From the NCBI GenBank assembly GCA_030604285.1, contig JAUVWD010000016.1:1-8809 (forward strand): a stretch of 8,809 nt of DNA. Reading direction: 5' to 3'. The DNA comes from Chloroflexota bacterium. Its GTDB lineage: Bacteria > Chloroflexota > Dehalococcoidia > GIF9 > AB-539-J10. The notes under the pieces were generated by a model. That model made no database searches. It had not been told where the DNA came from and saw nothing but the letters and a program-made list of their open reading frames with translations. A program made the position numbers and the translations under genes. Position 1 is the stretch's first letter. Each line of letters opens with the position of its first letter. This document shows positions 1 to 6,570 of this stretch, piece by piece.

Positions 1-246
1 ATAAAGGAAAAGAATTGAAGGGTATTCGTTGGCCAACTTTTTATTAAATGGCTCTTGTTCGTCACAGTGTGAACAGCCGGGAAGGTAGAAGAAATGAACC
101 TCAAAACCTTCGGTCGTAATCGGCTTTGCTGCTTCCTGCCCAGTGAATAGGAGGACTGCACCTATGGCTATTAGAGCTATGACCAAGTATCGTTTGAAGG
201 GGTCTCGATGGATTGTTCTGAAGAAATTGGTCAACTTATTGTTCAT
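1..246 (-). CDS. Membrane-anchored thioredoxin-like protein, partial (C-terminus beyond left edge)
   Basis: The minus strand is open from an ATG at 246 to the edge of the window, giving the first 82 residues. Residues 20-36 form one hydrophobic segment (LVIALIAIGAVLLF), followed by an extracytoplasmic region with the thioredoxin-type core FFYLPGCSHCDEQEP, whose redox pair would be Cys58 and Cys61. The hydrophobic beta strand before the CxxC and the helix-like run after it fit the start of a thioredoxin fold. A purine-rich AGAGGGG lies about 9 bases before the ATG. It is probably an anchored thiol-disulfide oxidoreductase acting outside the membrane; its substrate is unknown. It is the third CxxC protein in this locus, which suggests that it serves the same arsenic or thiol pathway. 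The family (TlpA, DsbA-like or other) cannot be fixed without the missing C-terminus. Confidence 0.75.
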   Translation of the reverse strand, partial: MNNKLTNFFRTIHRDPFKRYLVIALIAIGAVLLFTGQEAAKPITTEGFEVHFFYLPGCSHCDEQEPFNKKLANEYPSILFLY

Positions 247-399
247 TGGGAAATGCCCCTCTGCATCTACCTCTTTACTATGGCAACCGGAAACAGAACC
301 TTCAGCCTCTTTGGGCTTCTCCCCCCGTGAGGAGACTCCACATTGCCGAATTCGGTCTCAAAGTCCATTCAGTGCCAGAGGGTTCGCCAAGCTCCCTCT

Positions 400-495
400 T
401 CATTGGAACATAACAACGGCTAGGGCAATAATCCAGGCCATAAAATGGGGGATGCTCACAAAAAGATGCACAACAACCGTCTCAAAACAGCTCAT
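400..495 (-). CDS. Possible 31-codon membrane peptide
   Basis: A short minus-strand ORF starts 14 bases after the stop of the PKD lipoprotein. It begins MSCFETVVVHLFVSIPHF and continues with a hydrophobic stretch (MAWIIALAVVMF) that would span the membrane once. No clear Shine-Dalgarno precedes it. After its TGA the same frame continues with RGSLANP and then stops again. It may be a real single-pass peptide, a decayed gene remnant, or chance coding. I do not recognise it. The rest of the 247-509 gap holds only a C6 homopolymer at 321-326. Confidence 0.22.
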   Translation of the reverse strand: MSCFETVVVHLFVSIPHFMAWIIALAVVMFQ

Positions 496-509
496 TTATT
501 CAGGAATTC

Positions 510-1454
510 TTAAAACGAACATGATGCGCAAGTTCTCACCTTGAAAACTATACTCTTACTAGCTACATCCTTGCCATCAGACACTGTTACAGCGACAGTG
601 ACTTTCCCTCCCTGAAGAGGTGCAGTCCAGGTAATCACAGGGCCCTCTCCAGAAAGCTCACCCCCGCTAGCTGACCATTCATAGCTTAGCTCACCGCCCT
701 CGGGGTCAGAAGCAATGCACTCGATTTCACAACTTTTGCCCTTCAAGATTTCGTAGCCCCCTGTGTATTCCTTCAAATATTTGTGCCCTTTGGGAGCAAC
801 AACGAAGTCCTCGATAATAGGTGGCTGATCCGGTGCTACACTAATAGCCAGCGATCTCGTATCCTCACCGCCGTAGCCGTCAGTAACCGCAACTGTGATG
901 TTGTAAAGGCCCTCTGCATCAGGAGCAGTCCAGGTTACAACCGGACCTGTGCCAGAAATATCACCACCGCTGGCTGACCACTCATAGCTTAACTCGTCAC
1001 CCTCAGGGTCTTCAGCATCGCACTCAACTTGGCAACTGCTCAAAGTGGTAACCCAATCAACATCGGATATCAAGCTGGTAATAGTCGGTGGACGATTGAT
1101 TCTTACAATAATAGTTACGGAATCACTAACTTCACCGCCCTTGCCATCGGTCACCTTGACCACAATGTTATAGATACCTTCAGAGTCAGGAGCAGTCCAA
1201 GTAACGGCAGATCCATCCCCACTTATGTCGCCCTTCTTGGCCAACCACTCATAGCGTAGCTCATCACCGTCTTCATCTGAAGCGACGCACTCAACCCGGC
1301 AACTGCCCAAAGGATGAAGTGTCTCTAGTTCAGCTTTAAAGCTAGTGATAATCGGCGGGTGATTACCTATCATCTTGCAAGACGGAACCAGCAGCATAAT
1401 TGCCGCTACCAGAATGAGCAGACATCTTTCTATTCTCATCAGCCTACCTCTCAT
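510..1454 (-). CDS. Lipoprotein with three PKD-like repeats
   Basis: The 314-residue product has a signal peptide ending in LLVPSC, with Cys26 as the likely lipidated residue, so it should be anchored outside the membrane. It then carries three immunoglobulin-like PKD repeats at about 32-119, 120-208 and 209-307. Each has the signature S-C-x3-C followed by DxDGDELxYEW, a TWTAP strand and a V(T/S)DG turn. The cysteine pairs are 52/56, 141/145 and 242/246, and the protein ends with a fourth pair in CASC (309/312). Repeats two and three are closest (YEWSASGG), suggesting recent internal duplication. PKD domains normally mediate protein or surface contacts; no catalytic residues are visible. The ATG at 1454 directly follows the stop of a short ORF. 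A second ATG at 1439, with AGAGG 7 bases ahead, would give 309 residues and is equally plausible. Its role next to arsenic genes is unknown. Confidence 0.85.
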   Translation of the reverse strand: MRGRLMRIERCLLILVAAIMLLVPSCKMIGNHPPIITSFKAELETLHPLGSCRVECVASDEDGDELRYEWLAKKGDISGDGSAVTWTAPDSEGIYNIVVKVTDGKGGEVSDSVTIIVRINRPPTITSLISDVDWVTTLSSCQVECDAEDPEGDELSYEWSASGGDISGTGPVVTWTAPDAEGLYNITVAVTDGYGGEDTRSLAISVAPDQPPIIEDFVVAPKGHKYLKEYTGGYEILKGKSCEIECIASDPEGGELSYEWSASGGELSGEGPVITWTAPLQGGKVTVAVTVSDGKDVASKSIVFKVRTCASCSF

Positions 1455-1529
1455 TTAAGCCTTGATTGCCTCTTTGACCTTTTCTATGACAAGGAGGACA
1501 CTATGTTGGGGAGGGTCATTTCCCTTCAT
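1455..1529 (-). CDS. Possible 24-codon leader ORF
   Basis: Between the MtrA-like gene and the PKD lipoprotein, the minus strand holds a 24-codon ORF starting MKGNDPPQHS and ending in a helix-like VIEKVKEAIKA. Its TAA abuts the ATG at 1454 with no spacer, an arrangement typical of translational coupling. The ribosome site is weak (GGAATGAAGAA just upstream). The ORF fills nearly the whole gap. It could be a real microprotein, a coupling leader, or coincidence; I do not recognise it. Confidence 0.28.
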   Translation of the reverse strand: MKGNDPPQHSVLLVIEKVKEAIKA

Positions 1530-1533
1530 TTCT

Positions 1534-2370
1534 TCATTCCAAAAGCTTGGCTAAAGCTTCTCGGTCAGCTGCAGACTCTGGCTGGTCTAGGACAGGACAT
1601 TCCTCAGGTTGGCACTTGCCCCTTGCTAGATCAATGGCAAAGGCAAGACAAGTTCGTTTGCCACACCTCTTGCAATTTGTTTTGGGTAAGAATTTATGGA
1701 ACATAAGCCCCATACTCAGCTTTGATTTACCTGGCTGCAAAATATCTTGCTGCGGGTGGCTCAACTTTGATGCAATCTTATGGGATATAGCTGGTTCTGG
1801 GTATGCCCCTATGTCATAAAGTGTATAGCCCCTAAATAGCACTGGCTCCTCCTGGTAGCAGCTCCACACAGCTTTTTGTATTACCTTTGGGTCAAGGCCA
1901 GGCATATCGATATCCCTTTCCCCTGGTTGGCATAGCAGGTTGACGATGCTTACGATTTGCTGGTTGAATCTTTCTATTAGCTCAAGGGGAATATTATAAA
2001 GATATGGGGTGGGGGCTTTTGTGCCAACAATTTGCTTCGTATCAGCAACTCCATTTTCGTTAAGCGCCAGGAGTGATTCGCCGGGTAAATGTCCCGCTGA
2101 TTCCCTTCCACACAGCACGATGTATCGTATATTGGGGTTAGCCACAATATTGCAAATCACCTTCTCTAATCCTATATTCTCTGTTTGGAGCATTCCTGAA
2201 AGGGCAGCACTGGAATCGATTCCAGCCATTGCCAGCTCATTCAGTTCCGGCGGTATCGCAAAGTCAAATGTATCCAAGATAACACAGACTGCCACAGGGG
2301 AATAGTCGTTGCCCCTCACATAGCGGCCTTCCTCTGAAGGGTAACCATCGGGTGGCTTCACTTTCAGCAT
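1534..2370 (-). CDS. MtrA-like corrinoid domain fused to a corrinoid-protein-type [4Fe-4S] domain
   Basis: Residues about 20-150 resemble the cobamide-binding soluble domain of MtrA, subunit A of tetrahydromethanopterin S-methyltransferase. Visible signatures are NPNIRYIVLCGRESAGHLPG and a following NENGV...IVG segment. His94 sits where the MtrA family has its proposed cobalt ligand. A linker domain spans about 155-220. The C-terminus carries a PF04060-type Fe-S module with Cys233, 236, 241 and 258, spaced C-x2-C-x4-C-x16-C exactly as in the large subunit of the corrinoid iron-sulfur protein of acetyl-CoA synthesis. The C-terminal membrane anchor of methanogen MtrA is absent, so the protein should be soluble. 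CAGGAG lies 9 bases before the ATG. By analogy it may carry a methyl group on cobalt, with the cluster reducing inactive Co(II). It follows the ACR3/ArsG genes after a 94-base gap. The methyl donor and acceptor are unknown; an arsenic role is inferred from context only. Confidence 0.85.
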   Translation of the reverse strand: MLKVKPPDGYPSEEGRYVRGNDYSPVAVCVILDTFDFAIPPELNELAMAGIDSSAALSGMLQTENIGLEKVICNIVANPNIRYIVLCGRESAGHLPGESLLALNENGVADTKQIVGTKAPTPYLYNIPLELIERFNQQIVSIVNLLCQPGERDIDMPGLDPKVIQKAVWSCYQEEPVLFRGYTLYDIGAYPEPAISHKIASKLSHPQQDILQPGKSKLSMGLMFHKFLPKTNCKRCGKRTCLAFAIDLARGKCQPEECPVLDQPESAADREALAKLLE

Positions 2371-2435
2371 AGTCTCTTACTCCTGTTTCCCAAGGCTTTG
2401 TAGATCAGCCTGCTTCTCACACTGAGAATGGCTCC

Positions 2436-2457
2436 TTCGTTCAGCTTCTCCAACGAA
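2436..2457. repeat. Short inverted repeat in the gap before the MtrA-like gene
   Basis: Perfect 6-base arms TTCGTT (2436-2441) and AACGAA (2452-2457) flank a 10-base loop, just after the stop of the ArsG-like gene. There is no following T run in the transcribed direction, so it is not a convincing intrinsic terminator. It could be an RNA-processing hairpin or chance. Confidence 0.25.
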
Positions 2458-2464
2458 CTAACGC

Positions 2465-3181
2465 TCAGCTCTGTATCCACAGCACGACACTATATATTCC
2501 CACCCCTATAAAGATAATGGACACTACCACTCGAATGACTTTTTCAGCGCGGCTGAGCGCGTTGAGCCAGGTGGAGACTCTGGCCACGCCACCCGATAGA
2601 AGCGCGCCAAATAGCAAAACGGGAAGCGCAGTGCCAATGGCAAACACCGCAGGTAGTGCAACGCCACCAGGCGATTCAAGGGACAAAGGTATCAATACTC
2701 CAAAGAATAGAACAGCACTATAGGGACAAAAGGCGAGGGCGAAAACAACCCCTAACAGGAACCCACCTATCATCCCCCAGTCAGCGACCTTTCCTCCTAT
2801 TGAAGATAGCTTTCGACTCCCGAAACTAAAAGAAAATCTGTCGATGTTTAGCAGTAGCAGCCCTACTACTATCAGAAGTGGCCCTAGGATTCGGTCGCCA
2901 AAGTCTTGAAGAAATGAGGCGAGTCCGGGAATCTCAAGGCCAACCACAATGATCAAGATACCAAGGACGGAATAGGAAAACATGCGCCCCAGTGTATAGA
3001 GTGTTCCAGTCATAACAGCGTACCTGCGCTGTGTCACTCTGCGACTAACATATGCTACAGCGGCAATGTTGGTGGCCACAGGACAGGGGCTGATGGCAGT
3101 TAATAGTCCCAAAAACAGTGCTGACAGAACTGGGATATTAAGGCTTCCGGAGAGCTGGTGCAGTACGCCACCTAAATCCAT
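2465..3181 (-). CDS. CcdA/DsbD-type membrane protein, ArsG-like permease
   Basis: This 238-residue protein has about six membrane segments. It carries the two cysteine-bearing motifs of the CcdA/DsbD transmembrane family: SPCPVATNIAA with Cys33 in the first segment, and FCPYSAVLFFG with Cys152 in the fourth. Family members move electrons or substrates across the membrane through this pair. The PCPVATNIAA version, the length, and direct linkage to a small thioredoxin-like lipoprotein beside ACR3 resemble the ArsG branch, described in the arsEFG operon as exporting trivalent aromatic arsenicals. Its ATG overlaps the TAA of the upstream lipoprotein gene by one base (TAATG), so the two are probably translationally coupled and work together. 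The alternative is an ordinary CcdA that passes electrons to the lipoprotein. The membrane family is secure; the arsenical role is an inference. Confidence 0.85.
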   Translation of the reverse strand: MDLGGVLHQLSGSLNIPVLSALFLGLLTAISPCPVATNIAAVAYVSRRVTQRRYAVMTGTLYTLGRMFSYSVLGILIIVVGLEIPGLASFLQDFGDRILGPLLIVVGLLLLNIDRFSFSFGSRKLSSIGGKVADWGMIGGFLLGVVFALAFCPYSAVLFFGVLIPLSLESPGGVALPAVFAIGTALPVLLFGALLSGGVARVSTWLNALSRAEKVIRVVVSIIFIGVGIYSVVLWIQS

Positions 3182-3675
3182 TAGTCTGTCTCGTTGAGGC
3201 TTTTCTCAATCTTGCTCTTCACTGCCTCAACAAACGCTTCGTCATTGCCCAGAAAGTACCAGATTTCCCTCACCTCTTCGATGTGGTCAATACCATCTCT
3301 TATCGTGTTGATAAACAGGGATGAGCTAAAAGCGCCATATTTCTTGACGATGGTAGCGTTTTCCTCATCCTCCACATCCAGCACCTCAAAAGTCACCTCG
3401 CCGCTAGCCAGCTCGTCACCAAAGTAAGTCTCTACCGTGTAGCGGATTCTGTCCTCCGCATAGAGGCAGCCAGAACAGCGACGTGCTCGGTGAAAGTAAA
3501 CAACCTCGACCCTATCAACCGAGCCTGAAGACGTGTCTGAAGACTCAGGTGCAGTAGAAGATGCAGTACAACCTACCATCATCAGACACAGAGCTAAGCA
3601 TGCCAAGAAAAAGCGCCATAAAGGCTTAATTACGGTGTTCACTGCGACTGTTCTATCCATCTTCACTTTAGCCAT
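3181..3675 (-). CDS. Thioredoxin-like lipoprotein, partner of the ArsG/CcdA permease
   Basis: The 164-residue product starts with a basic N-terminus and a hydrophobic segment (21-35) ending in MMVGC, with Cys36 as the probable lipidated residue. A Ser/Thr-rich linker follows. The domain from about residue 55 has VVYFHRARRCSGCLYAED, a thioredoxin-like strand and CxxC (Cys67, Cys70), then a FEVLDVEDEEN strand and an SSSLFI segment where thioredoxins usually have the cis-Pro loop. I recognise the YFHxxxRCxxC type as one often found next to ArsG-like permeases and sometimes labelled nitrophorin-like in databases. It should sit on the outer face of the membrane and exchange thiols with the permease encoded immediately downstream, with which it overlaps by one base. 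AAGGAG lies about 8 bases before the ATG. An ArsF-like role is inferred. Confidence 0.8.
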   Translation of the reverse strand: MAKVKMDRTVAVNTVIKPLWRFFLACLALCLMMVGCTASSTAPESSDTSSGSVDRVEVVYFHRARRCSGCLYAEDRIRYTVETYFGDELASGEVTFEVLDVEDEENATIVKKYGAFSSSLFINTIRDGIDHIEEVREIWYFLGNDEAFVEAVKSKIEKSLNETD

Positions 3676-3697
3676 TTTCCCACTCCTTTCCTGCGTC

Positions 3698-4792
3698 TCA
3701 TTTTTGTTTCAACGTGCTTTTGCTCGGCTCAGGCAGGGCTATCTCGGCAGGAAAGTATCGCCTGCGGAACCAAAGAGCCACATTCACCAAACCGATGAGG
3801 ACCGGAACCTCTACGAGAGGACCTATCACTGTGGCGAAAGCCTGAGCTGAACCAATCCCAAAGACTGCCACTGCTACCGCTATAGCAAGCTCAAAGTTAT
3901 TGCTGGCAGCGGTGAAGGCGATGCTCGCTGTCTTAGGATAGTCGGCGCCCATCTTCTTAGCCATAAAGAACGAAACCAAGAACATTACCACAAAGTAGAT
4001 GAGGAGCGGAACCGCGATGCGAACCACATCCAGCGGTATTTGCACGATAAGTTCACCCTTGAGGGAGAACATCACCACAATGGTAAAAAGTAAAGCCGCT
4101 AATGTGATTGGGCTTATCTTAGGGATGAACTTGCCCTCGTACCACTCGCGTCCTTTCGCTTTTATCAATGTGAACCGGGTAATCATGCCTCCGAAGAAGG
4201 GAATACCGAGGTATATAAACACGCTCTCAGCTATCTGACCCATGGTGATCTTCACCACCGACCCCTCCAGTCCGAACCAACCAGGCAGTATTGTGATGAA
4301 GACATAGGCATAGACCGAGTAGAAGACTATTTGAAATATTGAGTTCAGAGCCACCAACCCGGCGGCATACTCTCTATCCCCCTTGGCCAGCTCATTCCAG
4401 ACAATGACCATGGCGATGCAGCGTGCCAGGCCGATCATAATAAGACCAACCATGTAGTCAGGATATGGCCATATGAAACCGAGGAAGAGGATGGCAAGGA
4501 GGAACATAAGCACCGGGCCGATAATATAGTTCTGTACCAGAGACAGGGCAAGCACCCGCCAGTTGCGGAACACCGGGCCCATTTCCTCGTATCTCACCTT
4601 GGCTAGAGGGGGATACATCATCAGAATGAGGCCAACAGCAATGGGAATAGAGGTAGTGCCAACCTGAAAGCGAGAGATGAAGCTCGAGCTTTCAGGATAA
4701 AAGTAACCCAGCCCCACCCCCACACCCATGGCCAGGAATATCCAGAGGGTAAGAAAGCGTTCCAATAAGGGAAGCCTTTTCTTTTGCGCCAT
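3698..4792 (-). CDS. acr3: Arsenite efflux permease, ACR3 family
   Basis: This 364-residue protein has about ten membrane segments, the normal size and layout for ACR3 transporters of the BART superfamily. ACR3 extrudes arsenite using the proton-motive force. Two hallmark sites are visible: the essential cysteine in [13 protein letters not shown] (Cys125, fourth segment), and the acidic residue in [14 protein letters not shown] (Glu301), which match the functionally required Cys and Glu of characterised ACR3 proteins. Start: ATG at 4792 with AAGG about 4 bases upstream. It lies 16 bases downstream of the Fe-S protein gene and 22 bases upstream of the thioredoxin-like lipoprotein, so all three are probably one transcript. 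It is the clearest arsenic marker in the window and anchors the reading of the whole locus. Confidence 0.95.
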   Translation of the reverse strand: MAQKKRLPLLERFLTLWIFLAMGVGVGLGYFYPESSSFISRFQVGTTSIPIAVGLILMMYPPLAKVRYEEMGPVFRNWRVLALSLVQNYIIGPVLMFLLAILFLGFIWPYPDYMVGLIMIGLARCIAMVIVWNELAKGDREYAAGLVALNSIFQIVFYSVYAYVFITILPGWFGLEGSVVKITMGQIAESVFIYLGIPFFGGMITRFTLIKAKGREWYEGKFIPKISPITLAALLFTIVVMFSLKGELIVQIPLDVVRIAVPLLIYFVVMFLVSFFMAKKMGADYPKTASIAFTAASNNFELAIAVAVAVFGIGSAQAFATVIGPLVEVPVLIGLVNVALWFRRRYFPAEIALPEPSKSTLKQK

Positions 4793-4808
4793 AGAACCTT
4801 TGCCTGTA

Positions 4809-5378
4809 CTACAGAGCCTTCCTAATGCTCACTCCTGCCTTTGCCGCTTCCTCCAAACCGACAGTCTGGAGCAGCCTGAGCAGCGCCTCCTTGTCTTCGG
4901 CAAATTCAAGTTTACCTAAAGCAGAGCAGTCCTTCAAGCATTTCTGTCCCCTCATCACAGCCACAGCGAAAGCAAAGCAGGTGGGGAGGCCGCAATCGCG
5001 ACAATTGGTCTTGGGCAAGAAGCCGACCACATCCTTTGCCTTCACCTCCGCCTTTCTCTCATAAAGGGGCGTGATAGTTTCCCGCCTCTCCCAGGTATCA
5101 TTTATCAGCTCCTTGAGATAATCCAGAACCTTCATAGCATCCTCCTCACATAGCACCTGCCCCACAAGTATCTCCCGTGGCATGACGCTTATGAACCCCG
5201 TCTCCATTTTGACATTAAGGCTTGGCACTTTTGGGGTATATACCGCATTCTTAAGGACAGCGTTAAGATAAGGAAAAACCTCCCTGATATCATCACTGAG
5301 TTCAGCTCTCGCTGCGATCCATTCCGGATTGCACAAACTGCGCCTGACCCTGGTTATCTTATAGTCACGCAGAAGCAT
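4809..5378 (-). CDS. Fe-S protein with corrinoid-protein-type [4Fe-4S] module
   Basis: The first 110 or so residues form a soluble alpha/beta domain ([21 protein letters not shown], then an [23 protein letters not shown] helix) known to me only from uncharacterised Fe-S proteins of anaerobes. Residues about 119-172 form a PF04060-type module with Cys126, 129, 134 and 151, again spaced C-x2-C-x4-C-x16-C. The module is strikingly like the C-terminus of the MtrA-like fusion at 1534-2370 (both have FLPKTNC, a CG turn and an AFA helix). A strong GGGAGGTG precedes the ATG at 5378. It probably carries one low-potential [4Fe-4S] cluster and could be an electron donor to the corrinoid fusion or to another partner. 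Its position 16 bases ahead of ACR3 argues for an arsenic-linked function, which is inference. Confidence 0.82.
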   Translation of the reverse strand: MLLRDYKITRVRRSLCNPEWIAARAELSDDIREVFPYLNAVLKNAVYTPKVPSLNVKMETGFISVMPREILVGQVLCEEDAMKVLDYLKELINDTWERRETITPLYERKAEVKAKDVVGFLPKTNCRDCGLPTCFAFAVAVMRGQKCLKDCSALGKLEFAEDKEALLRLLQTVGLEEAAKAGVSIRKAL

Positions 5379-5403
5379 CAGACACCTCCCATTATTGCTC
5401 GGT

Positions 5404-5440
5404 CATAGGTTTCAGCGCCCACTTGGGCTTCCAGCCTATG
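5404..5440. repeat. Two-tier intergenic hairpin
   Basis: In the 114-base gap between the DGC gene and the Fe-S protein gene there is a nested inverted repeat. The outer arms are CATAGG (5404-5409) and CCTATG (5435-5440); the inner arms are GCCCA (5417-5421) and TGGGC (5424-5428). No T run follows in the transcribed direction, so a classic terminator is unlikely. It may be an RNA-processing or stabilising structure, or an operator for a promoter serving the Fe-S/ACR3/ArsG part of the cluster. Confidence 0.45.
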
Positions 5441-5492
5441 TCTCCTATTTGGCATGAATTACGTGATACTGTTGTGCCCACGGTAACTAGCC

Positions 5493-5930
5493 TCAATCCT
5501 CGAAAATGGCCTTCTCAATGAGTTCTTTTGCGCTCTTGCCTTCCTCTTCGGAGACATAAGCGGCGACACCTTCGCCCTTACCGATGTCCCTATGGAAAGC
5601 TACCTTCTTCATGCCTATATCCCTGGCCAGCACAATGCTCTTGGTAATGCTAAAGCCGGCGGCCTCCACCGTCTTCCGGCTGCATTCAAATGGGCAACCA
5701 TCAACGGTGATGACCTTTCTCGCCACCCTTGTCTTCCCTATGACGGGCTTTACGCCCAGCGGTAGTGAAGGCAGACAACCGATAGCTGCTTTTTCCAGTC
5801 CAAGCTCTTTGACCACTTCCAGACAGGCAAGGGCGCTGGTTATCCCCGTATTCGATAGCCCGCCAGAGCAGGAGAATATTATGTTCTCGTGGCTCGGCAT
5901 ACCTTCTTGGCATTCCTTCTCTTCAGCCAT
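5493..5930 (-). CDS. DGC-domain putative zinc-binding protein
   Basis: The 145-residue product matches the DGC family, named for its Asp-Gly-Cys motif. Visible conserved cysteines are Cys21 in FSCSGGLSNTG, Cys52 in GCLPSLP, and Cys79 and Cys83 in VDGCPFEC. Family members are predicted to bind zinc through four cysteines and are found with metal and metalloid resistance genes; no biochemical activity is established. GGAGG lies about 7 bases before the ATG and falls within the last codons of the 91-aa gene, only 4 bases of gap, so the two are tightly coupled. A soft-metal or arsenite thiolate site is chemically plausible with this cysteine set, but that is inference. Confidence 0.85.
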   Translation of the reverse strand: MAEEKECQEGMPSHENIIFSCSGGLSNTGITSALACLEVVKELGLEKAAIGCLPSLPLGVKPVIGKTRVARKVITVDGCPFECSRKTVEAAGFSITKSIVLARDIGMKKVAFHRDIGKGEGVAAYVSEEEGKSAKELIEKAIFED

Positions 5931-5934
5931 CGGT

Positions 5935-6210
5935 TTACCTCCCTACTTGGATTTTCCCATATTGTCGCTTGTACTCCTTGAGCAACGCCTCTGCATAATC
6001 ATTATCCGCAGCAGGCCCCACATAGTTGTAAATCTTGACCCTTTTGAACAGCTCTCCTTTGATAGCCTCGTTGTCCGCTAGCTTCAGGTCGGCAACCTCC
6101 TTGAGAATGTTCTCCAGGTTCGAGATGCCCACCTGGAAACCATTGGACAGGGTCAGCTTCTTTACCATCCTTGCGGCAGCTTCAGCACAACATGGTTTCT
6201 CACTTGCCAT
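5935..6210 (-). CDS. Conserved 91-aa hypothetical protein with N-terminal Cys-Cys
   Basis: From the ATG at 6210 the product is 91 residues starting MASEKPCCAEAA. It has adjacent cysteines at 7-8, then a predicted alpha/beta domain with GFQVGISNLENILKEV and a KRVKIYNYVGP segment, and a helical C-terminus. I have seen this type beside mini-redoxins and DUF318 permeases in anaerobes and methanogens, sometimes misnamed a NAC-family transcription factor, but no function is known. The track-style longer start at 6225 lacks a ribosome site, whereas GGAGG sits 7 bases ahead of 6210, so I prefer 6210. The Cys-Cys pair could bind a soft metal. It is cotranscribed with the DGC gene downstream. Confidence 0.75.
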   Translation of the reverse strand: MASEKPCCAEAAARMVKKLTLSNGFQVGISNLENILKEVADLKLADNEAIKGELFKRVKIYNYVGPAADNDYAEALLKEYKRQYGKIQVGR

Positions 6211-6288
6211 TCTTCGCCTCCTCATATACTGGTGGGTGCCACTAATATCCCAGATTCAACAGCGATTCACCCCGGCAAGCAACCCTAG

Positions 6289-6537
6289 CTACTGTTTCTG
6301 CTCCTTAATCCACTCTTTAATCTCTTCGGGGCTGGGAATCCTGCCCTCTGAGACCTTGACGTCGTCGATGACAACGCCCGGGGTTAGGAATACCCCCTTG
6401 CTACTGATAGCCTTTATGTCCCTTATTTCTGTCACTGCTGCCTCTTGCTCTAGTCCCAGCTCTTTCACCGCCTTTCGCGCATTCTCCATGGTGGCATGAC
6501 ACCTAGCGCAACCCGGTCCACAAATCTCGATCTTCAT
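6289..6537 (-). CDS. Small redox-active disulfide protein (mini-thioredoxin)
   Basis: The 82-residue protein is a stripped-down thioredoxin fold of the redox-active disulfide protein 2 type. It begins MKIEICGPGCARC, with the active pair Cys10 and Cys13 and an extra Cys6, and has TPGVVIDD with the expected cis-Pro strand near residues 52-59. It has no signal peptide, so it acts in the cytoplasm. A near-perfect AAGGAGGTG precedes the ATG. It lies directly downstream of the DUF318 permease, a very common pairing, and probably reduces or loads the permease substrate. A relationship to the small thiol protein ArsE of arsEFG operons is possible but not shown. Confidence 0.9.
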   Translation of the reverse strand: MKIEICGPGCARCHATMENARKAVKELGLEQEAAVTEIRDIKAISSKGVFLTPGVVIDDVKVSEGRIPSPEEIKEWIKEQKQ

Positions 6538-6570
6538 AGTGCACCTCCTTAGATTTAATCTATTTCCTCC

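Noticed and set aside
143..544. 133-aa plus-strand ORF
   Set aside because: It is low-complexity-looking, has no family resemblance, and overlaps antisense to the thioredoxin-like gene with a clear CSHC motif; all other genes are on the minus strand.
5379..5492. Cobalamin riboswitch ahead of the Fe-S protein gene
   Set aside because: The gap has a hairpin and would fit the corrinoid theme, but no B12-box-like conserved core could be found and the gap is short for that class.
6211..6225. Longer start (MRRRR) for the 91-aa gene
   Set aside because: The arginine codons are the ribosome site (GAGGAGG) of the ATG at 6210.
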